64,000 bases of DNA from Pseudomonas guariconensis (GCF_900102675.1 NZ_FMYX01000003.1:186001-250000); one strand, 5' to 3'; shown: positions 25,451 to 34,113, counted from the stretch's first letter. Made by a program: numbers and translations. Notes: generated by a model from the letters alone, not told the origin.

Positions 25451-25475
25451 TTGTGCAAAGCAGGTGCGTTGTGCA
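25451..25475 (+). promoter_or_regulatory. direct TTGTGCA repeat upstream of rraB
   Basis: TTGTGCA occurs at 25451-25457 and 25469-25475, exactly 18 bp apart and about 40-60 bp upstream of the rraB ATG. Spacing close to two helical turns suggests a possible regulator site. Confidence 0.3.
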
Positions 25476-25513
25476 CGGAAAGTCTATCCATTGCGTTTGT
25501 AGGAGGACGTTTC

Positions 25514-25846
25514 ATGAGCAGCCAGAACGACGATATCAGCAGCAATGTCCTTCGCCAGATGAAAGCTGGCGGTTTCGACTTCACCCGAATCCATCCCATC
25601 GAGTTCTATGCGGTGTTCCCTGACGAGGCTGGTGCCCGGCGTGCGGCCGGACAGTTCCGCGGTGAATCCCTCAATGCCCAGGTACGTGAGCTGGACGACG
25701 GCGCTTGGCACCTGGAGCTGAGCAAAATCATGTACGCCACCTACCGAGGGATCGGGGCCTTCGAGGAGGCCTTCGAGCAGGTCGTCTCGCCCTTTGGGGG
25801 CGAGGTCGAGGGATGGGGCGTGAAGCAGGAGCGGCCAGTCGCCTGA
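25514..25846 (+). CDS. ribonuclease E inhibitor RraB family protein
   Basis: A 110-residue protein of the RraB fold (PF06877): start SSQNDDISSNVLRQMKAGGF, the FYAVFPDEAGARRAA strand-helix and the C-terminal YRGIGAFEEAFEQVVSPFGG helix. RraB binds RNase E and modulates mRNA decay in E. coli. The ATG at 25514 is chosen for GGAGGACG upstream, over an in-frame start 21 codons earlier. A terminator follows. Confidence 0.8.
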   Translation: MSSQNDDISSNVLRQMKAGGFDFTRIHPIEFYAVFPDEAGARRAAGQFRGESLNAQVRELDDGAWHLELSKIMYATYRGIGAFEEAFEQVVSPFGGEVEGWGVKQERPVA

Positions 25847-25861
25847 ATACCCTGGGCCTGG

Positions 25862-25881
25862 GGCCGCTGTGCGGCCCTTTG
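25862..25881 (+). terminator. terminator after rraB
   Basis: GGGCCGC-TGT-GCGGCCC followed by TTT, 15 bases after the RraB stop. Confidence 0.6.
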
Positions 25882-25906
25882 CAGGCTGCGCCGGCGGCAC
25901 AACCTT

Positions 25907-26707
25907 TCAAGGCTTGCGCTTGGCCATGTGCGCCAGGTAGGCGATCAATGCGTCGAGCTCTTGCTCGCTCAGCACGTTTTCGGCAAACCCTGGCATTTTC
26001 GCCTGGGGCCACTGCCGTAGGCTTTGCGGATCACGAATGTAGCGGCGCAAAAAGCCCGGCTGGAAGTACTCGGTGGGGTTGTGGGGCACGTTCAAGTCTG
26101 GTCCGAACTGGGCATCGCCTGCGCCATTGAGGCGGTGGCACGCCAGGCAGTTCTGCTGGAAGAGGGCAAAGCCGTGGCGTACCGGATCGTTCGCTGCGAG
26201 CGTGGGGTCGGGCAGTAGGGCAGGGAAGCGCTCCTGCACCGGTGCCAGGCGACGAATCGTGGTGATCTGGAACGGCCATTGCTCTGGGCGGATGTTCCCG
26301 GCTTGAGGGTCGGTCCACACCAGGTAGAACGGCCCGGCACCCGGTTTGCCGTTGCCCAGCGCCGGCCAGGGTTTGGCCGGGTCTTCCACGGCCAGCCAGG
26401 CCCGTGCGGGGCCGGCCTGGAGCAAGGGCGCGGCAGGCATTTCGGCGGCGAAGCCATCCAGCGCGACGGCTTGCAAATGATCGTTGGGGCCCACCCCCTC
26501 GAGCAGTGCACTCAATGGCACAGCGCGGTAGTGCATGGGGCGCTTGTAGGAGACATCCTGCTCGATACTGATGTCCTGGGCCTGTGGGTGTGCCAGCAAT
26601 GCCTCGCTTTGCCACTGGCGCGCGGTATGACCGAATTCCAGATGCAATTGCGCCGCCGATAGCGGCAGACAGAACAGCAAGGTCAATAGGGCAAAGCAAT
26701 TGCGCAT
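25907..26707 (-). CDS. exported cytochrome c with N-terminal molybdopterin-domain-like region
   Basis: A 266-residue protein with a signal peptide (MRNCFALLTLLFCLPLSAAQ). Residues about 20-150 resemble the oxidoreductase molybdopterin-binding fold (MHYRAVPLSALLEGVG, VALDGFAAEMP, PFYLVWTD) but contain no cysteine, so the usual Mo-ligating Cys is absent. Residues about 175-262 are a class I cytochrome c domain with CLACH (187-191) and the axial Met238 in KMPGF. The heme domain should carry electrons in the periplasm; the N-terminal domain may bind a substrate or partner. It stands alone on the minus strand. Confidence 0.85.
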   Translation of the reverse strand: MRNCFALLTLLFCLPLSAAQLHLEFGHTARQWQSEALLAHPQAQDISIEQDVSYKRPMHYRAVPLSALLEGVGPNDHLQAVALDGFAAEMPAAPLLQAGPARAWLAVEDPAKPWPALGNGKPGAGPFYLVWTDPQAGNIRPEQWPFQITTIRRLAPVQERFPALLPDPTLAANDPVRHGFALFQQNCLACHRLNGAGDAQFGPDLNVPHNPTEYFQPGFLRRYIRDPQSLRQWPQAKMPGFAENVLSEQELDALIAYLAHMAKRKP

Positions 26708-26774
26708 GGGTAATCTCCAACCTTGAGTGGTCGGCAGATTACCTGTGCAATGCCAACAATGGCCACGGCTGCGT

Positions 26775-26870
26775 TTATCCGAACAAGCGTGTCAGGTTCG
26801 GCAGGATGAGCAGCAAGGTCGTGGCGAAGAGAATGAGCCCGGCTTGGCGTACTTTCGATTGTCTGAACAT
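26775..26870 (-). CDS. candidate 31-residue membrane protein
   Basis: The frame starts at ATG 26870 with AAGAAGG nine bases upstream and encodes MFRQSKVRQAG followed by one hydrophobic helix (GLILFATTLLLILPN) and a short tail (LTRLFG). A basic start, single helix and near-absence of other coding potential are what a true small membrane protein would show. No homologue is known to me with certainty. It lies in the 528-bp gap upstream of the cytochrome c gene. Confidence 0.5.
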   Translation of the reverse strand: MFRQSKVRQAGLILFATTLLLILPNLTRLFG

Positions 26871-27236
26871 GGCGGACCGCCTTCTTGTTGTTATTCCTGA
26901 ATAGCCCTTGGCTTCCTTGTCTTGCTTCGGGTCGATCGCAACGGCGCTCGGTGACGCCGGTCGTGCATGCCTCGTGTGTCTGGATATACAACCAACAGTA
27001 GGGTGTGCGTTATCCATGTTTGAGAACCCTTTGTTCTATTGGCAGATTCGTTGATTTCTTTCGTTTATGAGGCCAAGGGCTATCACGCTGGCATCCTCTG
27101 GCTAGACAGGTGCGGCATGAACGAGCGCCCCGGCGAAATTAGTGACCGTTCGTCAGTGCATCCTACTTGCTTGTAGGTAGGTTTCGCGTCAGTCTCTACA
27201 GCAAAAATCCCACACACGTCGTTCAGGACTATCCCT
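26871..27236. other. 366-bp non-coding stretch
   Basis: Between the small membrane protein and the amidotransferase gene. It is richer in AT than its surroundings near 27010-27070 (TTTGTTCTATTGGCAG...GATTTCTTTCG), as expected for promoter DNA of both neighbours. Short frames inside it lack ribosome-binding sites. I see no RNA gene or repeat. Confidence 0.4.
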
Positions 27237-27971
27237 ATGTCGTTACGCATCTGCATCCTGGAAACCGATGTCCTGCGACCGGAGTTGACCGCGCAGTATC
27301 AGGGCTACGGAAGGATGTTCGAGCAGCTGTTCTCGCGTCAGCCGATCGCAGCGCAGTTTCACGTCTATAACGTGATGAACGGCGAGTACCCTCCCGAGGG
27401 CGAAACCTTCGATGCGTACCTGGTGACCGGCAGCAAGGCGGACTCGTTCGGCTCCGATCCGTGGATCCAGACGCTCAAGGCCTACCTGCTCAAGCTCTAC
27501 GAGCGTGGCGAGAAGCTACTGGGTGTGTGTTTCGGCCATCAGGTGCTGGCGCTGGTGCTCGGCGGCAAGACCGCGCGGGCCGATCAGGGCTGGGGCCTGG
27601 GTATCCACCGTTATTCCTTGGCGGCCCATGCGCCGTGGATGGATCCTGAAGTGTCCGAACTGACCCTGCTGATCAGTCACCAAGACCAGGTTACCGAGCT
27701 GCCTGAGGGCGCTACGGTCATCGCCTCCAGCGATTTCTGCCCCAATGCGGCCTACCACATCCGCGACCAGGTGCTGTGCTTCCAAGGGCATCCGGAGTTC
27801 GTCCATGACTACTCACGCGCCTTGCTCGACGCGCGCCAGGATGTGTTGGGCGAAGAGGTCTACCGGCGAGCGATCGCCAGCCTGGAGCAAGACCACCAGG
27901 GCGATCTGGTCGGCAAGTGGATGCTGCGGTTCATCGGGCATTCGGACAAGGCCAAGGAAAACGCGGCATAA
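27237..27971 (+). CDS. class I glutamine amidotransferase-like protein
   Basis: A 244-residue GATase1 domain protein of the GMP-synthase-like/YfeJ type. The nucleophile elbow GVCFGHQ has Cys98; His in FQGHPEF (near 184) and the following Glu complete the triad. There is no synthase domain, so it may hydrolyse gamma-glutamyl compounds or supply ammonia to a partner. The ATG at 27237 has only a weak purine-rich site (CAGGAC) upstream. A hairpin follows the gene. Confidence 0.85.
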   Translation: MSLRICILETDVLRPELTAQYQGYGRMFEQLFSRQPIAAQFHVYNVMNGEYPPEGETFDAYLVTGSKADSFGSDPWIQTLKAYLLKLYERGEKLLGVCFGHQVLALVLGGKTARADQGWGLGIHRYSLAAHAPWMDPEVSELTLLISHQDQVTELPEGATVIASSDFCPNAAYHIRDQVLCFQGHPEFVHDYSRALLDARQDVLGEEVYRRAIASLEQDHQGDLVGKWMLRFIGHSDKAKENAA

Positions 27972-27976
27972 AGAGC

Positions 27977-28008
27977 CCTGTGGGGGCCGCTTTGCGGCCT
28001 CTCACAGG
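27977..28008 (+). terminator. hairpin after the amidotransferase gene
   Basis: Outer CCTGTG/CACAGG and inner GGCCGC-TTT-GCGGCC stems form one hairpin six bases after the stop. No T run follows; it may still end transcription or protect the 3' end. Confidence 0.4.
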
Positions 28009-28047
28009 CTTCAAAGCAGCTCGAAGATCGGCCCGTGCGGCATACGG

Positions 28048-29019
28048 CTACAGCCAGCCCGAGCGCTTGAAGCTTGCGTACAGCGCACTGCATCCCACGC
28101 CAATCACGCCTAGAACCCCAAAGTACCCGTAATGCCAGCCAAGCTCCGGCATGTTCTGGAAGTTCATCCCGTAGATGCCTGCAATGGCGGTGGGGAACGC
28201 CAGGATCGCCGCCCAGGCAGCGAACTTTCGCTGCACGATGCTCTGGCGTGACGACTCCAGCAGCATGCCGATCTCGATAGTCTGACTGGCGATGTCGCGG
28301 ATACTGGCTAGATCTTCCATCTGCCGAGTGACGTGGATCTGCACGTCCCTAAAGTACGGGCGCATGTTCTTGTCGATGAAGGGAAAGTTCAGGCGCTGCA
28401 GCTCCTCGCTGACCTCGACCATCGGCGCCACGTAGCGGCGCAGGCGCAGGATGTCCCGGCGCAGGCTGTGCAGGCGCTGGATGTCCTCTTCTTGGAGCGA
28501 ATTGCTCAGCACGCTCTGTTCCAGCTCCTCGATCTCGCCGTGGATGGCCTCGCTGACCGGCTGGTAGTTCTCGGTGACGAAGTCGAGCAAGGCGTAGAGC
28601 ACGAAATCTTCGCCATGCTCGAGCAACAGCGGGCGCGCCTCGCAGCGTTGGCGCACCAAGGCATAGGATTTGGAATGGCCGTTGCGGCAGGTAATGATGT
28701 AGCCGTTGCCGGCGAAGATGTGCGTCTCGATGAACTCCAGCTTGCCTTCATGGCGCACCGGGGAATAGGTGACGATGAACAGGGCGTCGCCAAAGGTCTC
28801 GAGCTTGGGGCGGCTGTGCTTTTCCAGGGCGTCTTCGATGGCCAGTTCATGCAGGCCGAACTGGCGCTGCAGGTTGGCCAGCTCTTCGGCATTGGGCTCT
28901 TCCAGGCCGATCCAGACGAAGTGCCCTGGCTTGCGGGCCCACTCGCTGCCCTCGTCGATACTGATATTGGTGACCTTCCTGCCGGCGCTGTACACCGCCG
29001 ATGCCACGACTCGCCCCAT
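28048..29019 (-). CDS. CorA family divalent cation channel
   Basis: A 323-residue protein with a long cytoplasmic N-terminal domain, a charged stalk helix and two C-terminal membrane helices joined by YGMNF (GMN at about 284-286), the CorA selectivity signature. It should form a homopentameric Mg2+ (or Co2+/Ni2+/Zn2+) channel in the inner membrane. The tail ends SFKRSGWL. The ATG at 29019 is preferred. Whether it imports or exports cannot be decided from sequence. Confidence 0.9.
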   Translation of the reverse strand: MGRVVASAVYSAGRKVTNISIDEGSEWARKPGHFVWIGLEEPNAEELANLQRQFGLHELAIEDALEKHSRPKLETFGDALFIVTYSPVRHEGKLEFIETHIFAGNGYIITCRNGHSKSYALVRQRCEARPLLLEHGEDFVLYALLDFVTENYQPVSEAIHGEIEELEQSVLSNSLQEEDIQRLHSLRRDILRLRRYVAPMVEVSEELQRLNFPFIDKNMRPYFRDVQIHVTRQMEDLASIRDIASQTIEIGMLLESSRQSIVQRKFAAWAAILAFPTAIAGIYGMNFQNMPELGWHYGYFGVLGVIGVGCSALYASFKRSGWL

Positions 29020-29126
29020 GGTTGTCCGCTTCTTCGGTTGAACACCCGATACAGCTTGGGCTCAGTCACGTCATAGAGCAACCATCGCCTGTGTCGCTGA
29101 GGGCGTCGAGCGCATTGCCGAGCGAA

Positions 29127-29846
29127 TCAGCTTTGCGCCAGCTCGCCCTCCATGCGGTCGATGCACTGCTGCATCTGCGTGCGGCATTGCTCGATCAGTA
29201 CCGGCAGATCCTGCTGGCTCAGGCCGGCAGTAGCGATCGGTGGCAGCGAGCGCACGATCACTGTGCGCTGGCGCCAGCTGTTCAGGCCCAGGCGCTTGGA
29301 GTAGCGACTGACGCATACCGGCACGATGGGCACACCGGCCTCGACGGCCATGTGGAACGCGCCTTTCTTGAAGGCCAGCAAGTGCTCGCCGGGGTTGCGG
29401 GTGCCCTCGGGGAAGATCCAGATCGAGGTGTCGTTACGCAAGATGCGGGTGGTCACCTGCATGGCCTTGCGCGCCTGGTAGGCATTCTTGCGATCCACCA
29501 GCACGTTACCGCCGAGCCAGAACAGCTGGCCGAACAGGGGGATCCAGCCCAGGCTCTTCTTGCCGATGGCCACGGTGCGTTGCGGTACCACTTGGCCGAG
29601 GATGAACAGGTCGAAGTTGGACTGATGATTGGCAACGATGACGCAGCCGGGTGGTTGGTCCCACAACGGGCCGACCTCGGCCTTGACCTTGATCCGCATC
29701 AGCCAGGCGGCAGGCAGGCTGTAGAGGCGGGCGAACAGGCGGCTGTTATCGGGGTTGAACGGCCGGCACAGGCCGATGACCAGACCCGCCACGCCGACGA
29801 ACAGAAAATGCAGCGCCAGAAGGAGCATGCGGAGCATATAGAGCAT
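29127..29846 (-). CDS. plsC: 1-acyl-sn-glycerol-3-phosphate acyltransferase
   Basis: A 239-residue PlsC-type acyltransferase with a hydrophobic N-terminus (about 6-27). The catalytic NHQSNFD (His74, Asp79) and the substrate-binding FPEGTR (145-150) are intact. It transfers an acyl chain from acyl-CoA or acyl-ACP to lysophosphatidic acid at the inner membrane, giving phosphatidic acid. The start at 29846 is chosen because the hydrophobic helix begins there; the frame opens 47 codons further upstream. Pseudomonads have several PlsC paralogues, so the symbol denotes function. Confidence 0.85.
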   Translation of the reverse strand: MLYMLRMLLLALHFLFVGVAGLVIGLCRPFNPDNSRLFARLYSLPAAWLMRIKVKAEVGPLWDQPPGCVIVANHQSNFDLFILGQVVPQRTVAIGKKSLGWIPLFGQLFWLGGNVLVDRKNAYQARKAMQVTTRILRNDTSIWIFPEGTRNPGEHLLAFKKGAFHMAVEAGVPIVPVCVSRYSKRLGLNSWRQRTVIVRSLPPIATAGLSQQDLPVLIEQCRTQMQQCIDRMEGELAQS

Positions 29847-29983
29847 GGGACGACTCACACACCAGACAGTCGCGGCGCAGTGTACGGGTGTGCACTGCCT
29901 GGGGCAAACCTTTGGGTGTTGTGTCATGGCAAAGCCCGCGGCTAGAGGCGCGCGGGCTCGCGTTTGTGAAAGGCGCTGTCGAC

Positions 29984-30673
29984 TCAACCCATTTGTTGCT
30001 GGTCCAGCAATATGGCGTTGTCCAACGTCTCGAGCAGGTCTTTGCGCACCTTCAGCTTGGTGTTTTTATGCGCCAGCATGTTGATCTTCTTCAACTCGCG
30101 GGCGGCAGCCAGGGCAGCCTCCTGCAGTTGTTCAGCGGGCACCACTTTGTCGAGGAAGCCTGCATCCACCGCGGCATGCGGGTCGAACACTTCGGCATTG
30201 ATCACCGCACGATGGAAGGCCGAACGGCGTAGACGGTCACGGGCCAGCTCGATGCCGGCGTGGTGCATGGTCATGCCGATCTGCACTTCGTTCAGGCAGA
30301 TCTTGTAGGGGCCTTCGACACCGATACGGTAGTCCCCTGACAACAACAGGAACGCGCCCTTGGCCACGGCGTTGCCCGGGCAGGCGACCACCACCGGGAA
30401 GGGGTGGCTGAGCAGGCGACGGCTCAGGGTGGAGCCCAAGGTGACCAGGCCGACGGCTTCCTTCGGGCCGCTGGTCATCACCTTGAGGTCGTAGCCGCCG
30501 GAGAGAATGCCCGGCTGGCCGGTGATGATCACCACGGCGCGCTCTTGCACGGCGCGGTCCAAGGCGGCATTGAAGGCGGCGATGAGATCCGGCGAGATGG
30601 CATTGACCTTGCCGTTGTTCAGGGTCAGGGTGGCGATGCCGTCTTCGGCATGGTAGGTAATCAGCTCGCTCAT
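29984..30673 (-). CDS. crotonase superfamily protein, one catalytic Glu missing
   Basis: A 229-residue enoyl-CoA hydratase/isomerase fold protein. The CoA-binding and oxyanion parts are seen (LSGGYDLKVM, 58-66; GNAVAKGAFLLLSGDYR, 100-116). Aligned with rat hydratase, the second catalytic Glu is kept as Glu129 (CLNEV) but the first (GGGCE) is Phe108 in AKGAF. Hydratases need both; isomerases and some hydrolases need one. I therefore call it a crotonase of unknown reaction. The ATG at 30673 has AAAGGA upstream, chosen over a 53-codon extension. Confidence 0.82.
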   Translation of the reverse strand: MSELITYHAEDGIATLTLNNGKVNAISPDLIAAFNAALDRAVQERAVVIITGQPGILSGGYDLKVMTSGPKEAVGLVTLGSTLSRRLLSHPFPVVVACPGNAVAKGAFLLLSGDYRIGVEGPYKICLNEVQIGMTMHHAGIELARDRLRRSAFHRAVINAEVFDPHAAVDAGFLDKVVPAEQLQEAALAAARELKKINMLAHKNTKLKVRKDLLETLDNAILLDQQQMG

Positions 30674-30896
30674 GACAGAGTCCTTTGGGTGACGTGGCGA
30701 CGACGGTACCCAGCGACGCCGGTCAGGTAAAGCGATAAGGCTGACCGGTCGGTCAGCGTCTGGGCCGCGCCCCTTGCCGCGACGGGGCAGGGGCAACATG
30801 GGCTGTAAAAGCACTGGCCAGATTGGCAGCATTGCCCTGGCAGGCCCGTTGTTTTGGCCAATTGGCTTAAGCGCATGAAAATTCTGAAAAAAATAC

Positions 30897-30924
30897 TTGC
30901 CAAAGGAAAAGGCTTCTACTAAAT
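30897..30924 (+). promoter_or_regulatory. candidate promoter of tRNA-Ser
   Basis: TTGCCA (30897-30902), a 16-bp spacer and CTAAAT (30919-30924) lie about 40 bases upstream of the tRNA. The spacer is AT-rich. Confidence 0.45.
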
Positions 30925-30962
30925 TAGCGCGCCTCGACAGGCTGAACTGCTTGAAGAGATCC

Positions 30963-31052
30963 GGTGAAGTGTCCGAGTGGTCGAAGGAGCACGCCTGGAA
31001 AGTGTGTATACGAGAAATCGTATCAAGGGTTCAAATCCCTTCTTCACCGCCA
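30963..31052 (+). tRNA. tRNA-Ser (GGA)
   Basis: A 90-base class II tRNA. The acceptor stem GGTGAAG pairs with CTTCACC; a long variable arm (GTGTGTATACGAGAAATCGTAT region) marks serine. The anticodon GGA is at 30997-30999 in CTGGAAA, and the T loop GGTTCAAATCC and encoded CCA (31050-31052) are present. It reads UCC/UCU codons. A strong terminator follows. Confidence 0.95.
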
Positions 31053-31064
31053 CATTCCACAAGA

Positions 31065-31097
31065 AGCCCCCGCGCAGAAATGCCGGGGGCTTTTTGT
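31065..31097 (+). terminator. terminator of tRNA-Ser
   Basis: AGCCCCCG pairs with CGGGGGCT across an 11-base loop, followed by TTTTTG. It ends the tRNA transcript. Confidence 0.88.
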
Positions 31098-31174
31098 TTG
31101 TTCGTCTTTTGGCTCAGGGCTGCTGTGCAACCCGTCCTGTCCTGCAATGGGGCTGCCAGGCAGCCCCTGATCTC

Positions 31175-33331
31175 TCAGAAGCTGACCGAAGCCGACAGTC
31201 GCGCTGTGCGTGGTGCGCCCTGGAATAGGTAGTTGTCGCCCAGGTAGTTCCCCACATCCCGCCAGTAGCGTTTGTCGAAGACGTTATCCACCGTCAGGCG
31301 CAGCACAGTCTCATAGCCGCCGATGCGAGTGCGATAGCGGCTGCCGAGATCGAACACCGTATAGCCACCCACCTCCACGTTCCCCGCCTGGCTTGCATAC
31401 TTGCTGGCGCTGTAGCGGGCGCCGCCGAGCAGGGCCAGGCCTGGGACCGGCAGGCTGTAATCGGCCTGCAGTGCGGCGCGCAGACGCGGGACGTTGATCG
31501 CCTGGTGCCCTTCGTAGTCATCGGTGCCACTGTTCTGCACCCGGGCATGAATCGCCGCAGCGCTGGCCTGGATTTGCAGGCGCGAGGTCACCCAGCCGCT
31601 GGCACCCAGTTCCAGGCCGGTATTCTTCTGCTGGCCTTGCTGCACATAGGTGAAGCCGCCGTTTTCCGGGCGTGCGTATTGATAGGCCTGGCGGATCTGG
31701 AACAGCGCGGCGCTGAAGCTCATGCCCTGCCAGTCATGCTTGATGCCCAGCTCCGTCTGGTGCGACAGAGTGGGGGCGAGGATTTCAGAGGCATTGCTGG
31801 CGAACCAGGGCGCGGTACCGCCGGCGGACAGGCCTTTCGAGTAGCTCGCGTAGAGCGTGGTGTCCGGCTGCGGCTTGTAGATGAGCGCGGCGTTGGGCAG
31901 CAGCTGGTATTGCTGGGTATGGCGACCGGCATCGCCGTTCTCGTTCCAGGTTTTTTCGTCCAGACGCACTTCGCGGGCACCGATGACGCTTTGCCACCGT
32001 TCGTTGAAGGTGATCGTGTCGTTGATGAATAAACCGTATTGGCGGCTGTCCAGGCGGCGTTCGCTGGAACCGACGGGAGCGGTGGCCGGAGGGACTGCAG
32101 GTACATCTTCGTTGATGTTGCCGCTTCCGACGCCAATGTTGTAGTAAGGGCGTTGATCCAAGGTGCGACGCTGTGCACTGGTTCCCACCGTCAGCTCATG
32201 ACCCACGCCCAGGGCGTCGAAGCGGCCATTGAGCATGGCCTGTGCTTCGTCGATGCGACGGGTGTCGTCCGGGCTTCGGAAGTCATAGATGTCGTAGTCG
32301 CCTTCGGGGCTGAAATAATTGGGTACCGCGGCACTTGCACAACTGGCTGCGCCGTAGCAACCCCAGGCGAATGCGCTGTAATCATCGATCACTACCTTGC
32401 TGCGCGAGGCGCTCAGGGTGCCGCTCCAGGCATCGCTGAAGCGGTACTCGAACCGCCCACCCACGTTCAGCGAGTCGTTCTGCACAGGCTTGGCCCAACG
32501 CTGATAGGCCAGATGGTCGTCAGGGTCCACGCCATGGGGCACTTCGGTACCGCCCAGCAGTTGATACCCTGGAACCGACAGTTGCTCGCGATGTTGGTAC
32601 TCGGCATCGAGTTGCAAGATGGCATCGGGGTTGATCTGCCAGTCGAACGCCAGGGAGGCGAAATCGCGCTTGCCGTCGGCATGCTCCACGTAGGAGCGGA
32701 TGTCTTCATGGGCCAGGTTGGCGCGCAGGCCAAACTGGCGCTCGCTGCCGAACCAGCCCCCGAGGTCGGTGGCCAGGTAGCGCTCGCCTTGCTCGTTGGT
32801 CGATACGCTGACGCTGCGCACGTCCTCCGGGCGCTTGGTCACGTAGTTGATAAGGCCGCCAGGCGCCGACACACCGCTCTGCAGGCCCGACAACCCCTTG
32901 AGCAGTTCCACTTGCTGCTTGTTCTCCAGAGCCACGTTCTGCTCGCCAGCGATGGTCTGACCGTTGATGCGGTAGCTGCTGGCAGCGTTGAGCTCGAAAC
33001 CCCGCACATTGAAGTTCTCGTAATAGCCGACCGGGGCGTAGCTTTCACCGACCGAAGCATCGCTTTGCAGCACTTCGCTGAGCGTGCGGACCTGGCGATC
33101 ATCCAACAACTGGCGACTGAACACGCTGACCGAGGCTGGTGTGTCGAGCAGCGGGCCTGGTTGCAAGCCGCCGACCTGGGCTTCGCGAGCCTGATAACCC
33201 TCGTCGCCGTAAACCTCCGATACGCGCAGCGGCGCCAAGGTCACGCTGTCATCGGCTAGCCCCTGGGCGCTGTGCAGGGCAAGGCCCAGGCCAAGCAGGC
33301 TGAGGGGCAGACGAGGGCGAAGCGGGGTCAT
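31175..33331 (-). CDS. TonB-dependent siderophore-type receptor
   Basis: A 718-residue outer-membrane receptor. The signal peptide (MTPLRPRLPLSLLGLGLALH...) cleaves near residue 26; a plug domain follows (TPASVSVFSRQLLDDRQV through LINYVTKRP, about 45-170), then a 22-stranded barrel ending in Phe (SASVSF). A TonB-box-like VTLAPLRVSEV lies close to the mature N-terminus. There is no extra N-terminal signalling domain and no sigma or anti-sigma gene beside it. The substrate is probably a ferric siderophore, but no Fur box was recognised upstream. The ATG at 33331 has AAGGAGCC upstream. Confidence 0.9.
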   Translation of the reverse strand: MTPLRPRLPLSLLGLGLALHSAQGLADDSVTLAPLRVSEVYGDEGYQAREAQVGGLQPGPLLDTPASVSVFSRQLLDDRQVRTLSEVLQSDASVGESYAPVGYYENFNVRGFELNAASSYRINGQTIAGEQNVALENKQQVELLKGLSGLQSGVSAPGGLINYVTKRPEDVRSVSVSTNEQGERYLATDLGGWFGSERQFGLRANLAHEDIRSYVEHADGKRDFASLAFDWQINPDAILQLDAEYQHREQLSVPGYQLLGGTEVPHGVDPDDHLAYQRWAKPVQNDSLNVGGRFEYRFSDAWSGTLSASRSKVVIDDYSAFAWGCYGAASCASAAVPNYFSPEGDYDIYDFRSPDDTRRIDEAQAMLNGRFDALGVGHELTVGTSAQRRTLDQRPYYNIGVGSGNINEDVPAVPPATAPVGSSERRLDSRQYGLFINDTITFNERWQSVIGAREVRLDEKTWNENGDAGRHTQQYQLLPNAALIYKPQPDTTLYASYSKGLSAGGTAPWFASNASEILAPTLSHQTELGIKHDWQGMSFSAALFQIRQAYQYARPENGGFTYVQQGQQKNTGLELGASGWVTSRLQIQASAAAIHARVQNSGTDDYEGHQAINVPRLRAALQADYSLPVPGLALLGGARYSASKYASQAGNVEVGGYTVFDLGSRYRTRIGGYETVLRLTVDNVFDKRYWRDVGNYLGDNYLFQGAPRTARLSASVSF

Positions 33332-33511
33332 GCAGGGCTCCTTGAAGGCTGGGCGCGGGGGGGGCGCAGATGCCGGGATGTCAGACAGGATGGGCGCCGT
33401 CGGCGTTGCGTCGGACGGGCAAAAGGGCGCCATGGTAGCAGGCGCGAACGCCCCAGGCGCCAGCATTTCGCAGGCACCTGGGGACTGAAACGATTGGGTG
33501 AAGAAAAAAGA

Positions 33512-33889
33512 TCAGCGAGCGGCGGAGCGCTGATGTTTTCGCCAGTTGTCGTCGATCTTCGACCAGGTCTTGCCGTCGGTAATGGCCATCAGTTTGCGGC
33601 CGTCCTTGAAGGTGGCCAGGAAGGTAGCCTCTTCATCCTTGCCGCCTAGCCAGAGCCCGGCAAGCAGGCCGACGGGCCCTGCTACCAAGGCACCGGCCAC
33701 TCCCCAGCCGATGGCGCTGCCCAGGCTGCGACTGGGCTCGAGGCTGGCGAGCCTGAGGTCCTTGATGCGTGTGAGGGAAATCCGCTCGCCTGGGGATGGG
33801 CTGCGCGGGGTCTTGAGTGTGAGCGATCCATTGCGATACTCGCCTTCACCTTGCAAGAAATCGCCGGATTGCACCGTGAGTCTTGTCAT
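33512..33889 (-). CDS. unknown protein with glycine-rich hydrophobic segment
   Basis: A 125-residue protein that I cannot place. A beta-rich N-terminal half (MTRLTVQSGDFLQGEGEYRN...) is followed by a glycine-zipper-like hydrophobic stretch (AIGWGVAGALVAGPVGLL, about 59-76) and a basic C-terminus (TWSKIDDNWRKHQRSAAR). No signal peptide is obvious. The ATG at 33889 has AGGACGACA upstream. It lies upstream of the receptor gene on the same strand but 180 bp away. Confidence 0.65.
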   Translation of the reverse strand: MTRLTVQSGDFLQGEGEYRNGSLTLKTPRSPSPGERISLTRIKDLRLASLEPSRSLGSAIGWGVAGALVAGPVGLLAGLWLGGKDEEATFLATFKDGRKLMAITDGKTWSKIDDNWRKHQRSAAR

Positions 33890-34040
33890 TGTGTCGTCCT
33901 GTCCGGGAAAGGGCTTTGACCAGCGCCTACTGAGCGCTGTGGCGCTCGGCAAGTCAACGGGCAGGCGACGGAGGGTTGGTGGCGCACTGCCGCAGGATTT
34001 TTGCTGTAGCCCACGGGCAGGTACAACGATGTTCGTCTGC

Positions 34041-34113
34041 GCCGGCTCTTTCGCGGTTAACCCCCCACAAGGCTTGCGTAGGCCCGATGGGAGCGGGTTT
34101 ACCCGCGAAAGAT
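34041..34113. repeat. inverted REP pair
   Basis: CCGGCTCTTTCGCGGTTAACC and the inverted GGGAGCGGGTTTACCCGCGA are two REP copies between the unknown protein gene and the 3' end of the MFS gene. Confidence 0.75.

Noticed and set aside
27115..27180. Short frame starting MNERPGEISDR upstream of the amidotransferase gene
   Set aside because: No ribosome-binding site and only 19 codons.
30963..33331. Genomic island inserted at tRNA-Ser
   Set aside because: No integrase, no repeat of the tRNA 3' end and normal composition up to the receptor gene.
33332..33511. Fur box upstream of the TonB-dependent receptor
   Set aside because: The 180-bp gap is GC-rich and shows no GATAATGATAATC-like sequence; control by iron remains likely from family knowledge but is not visible.
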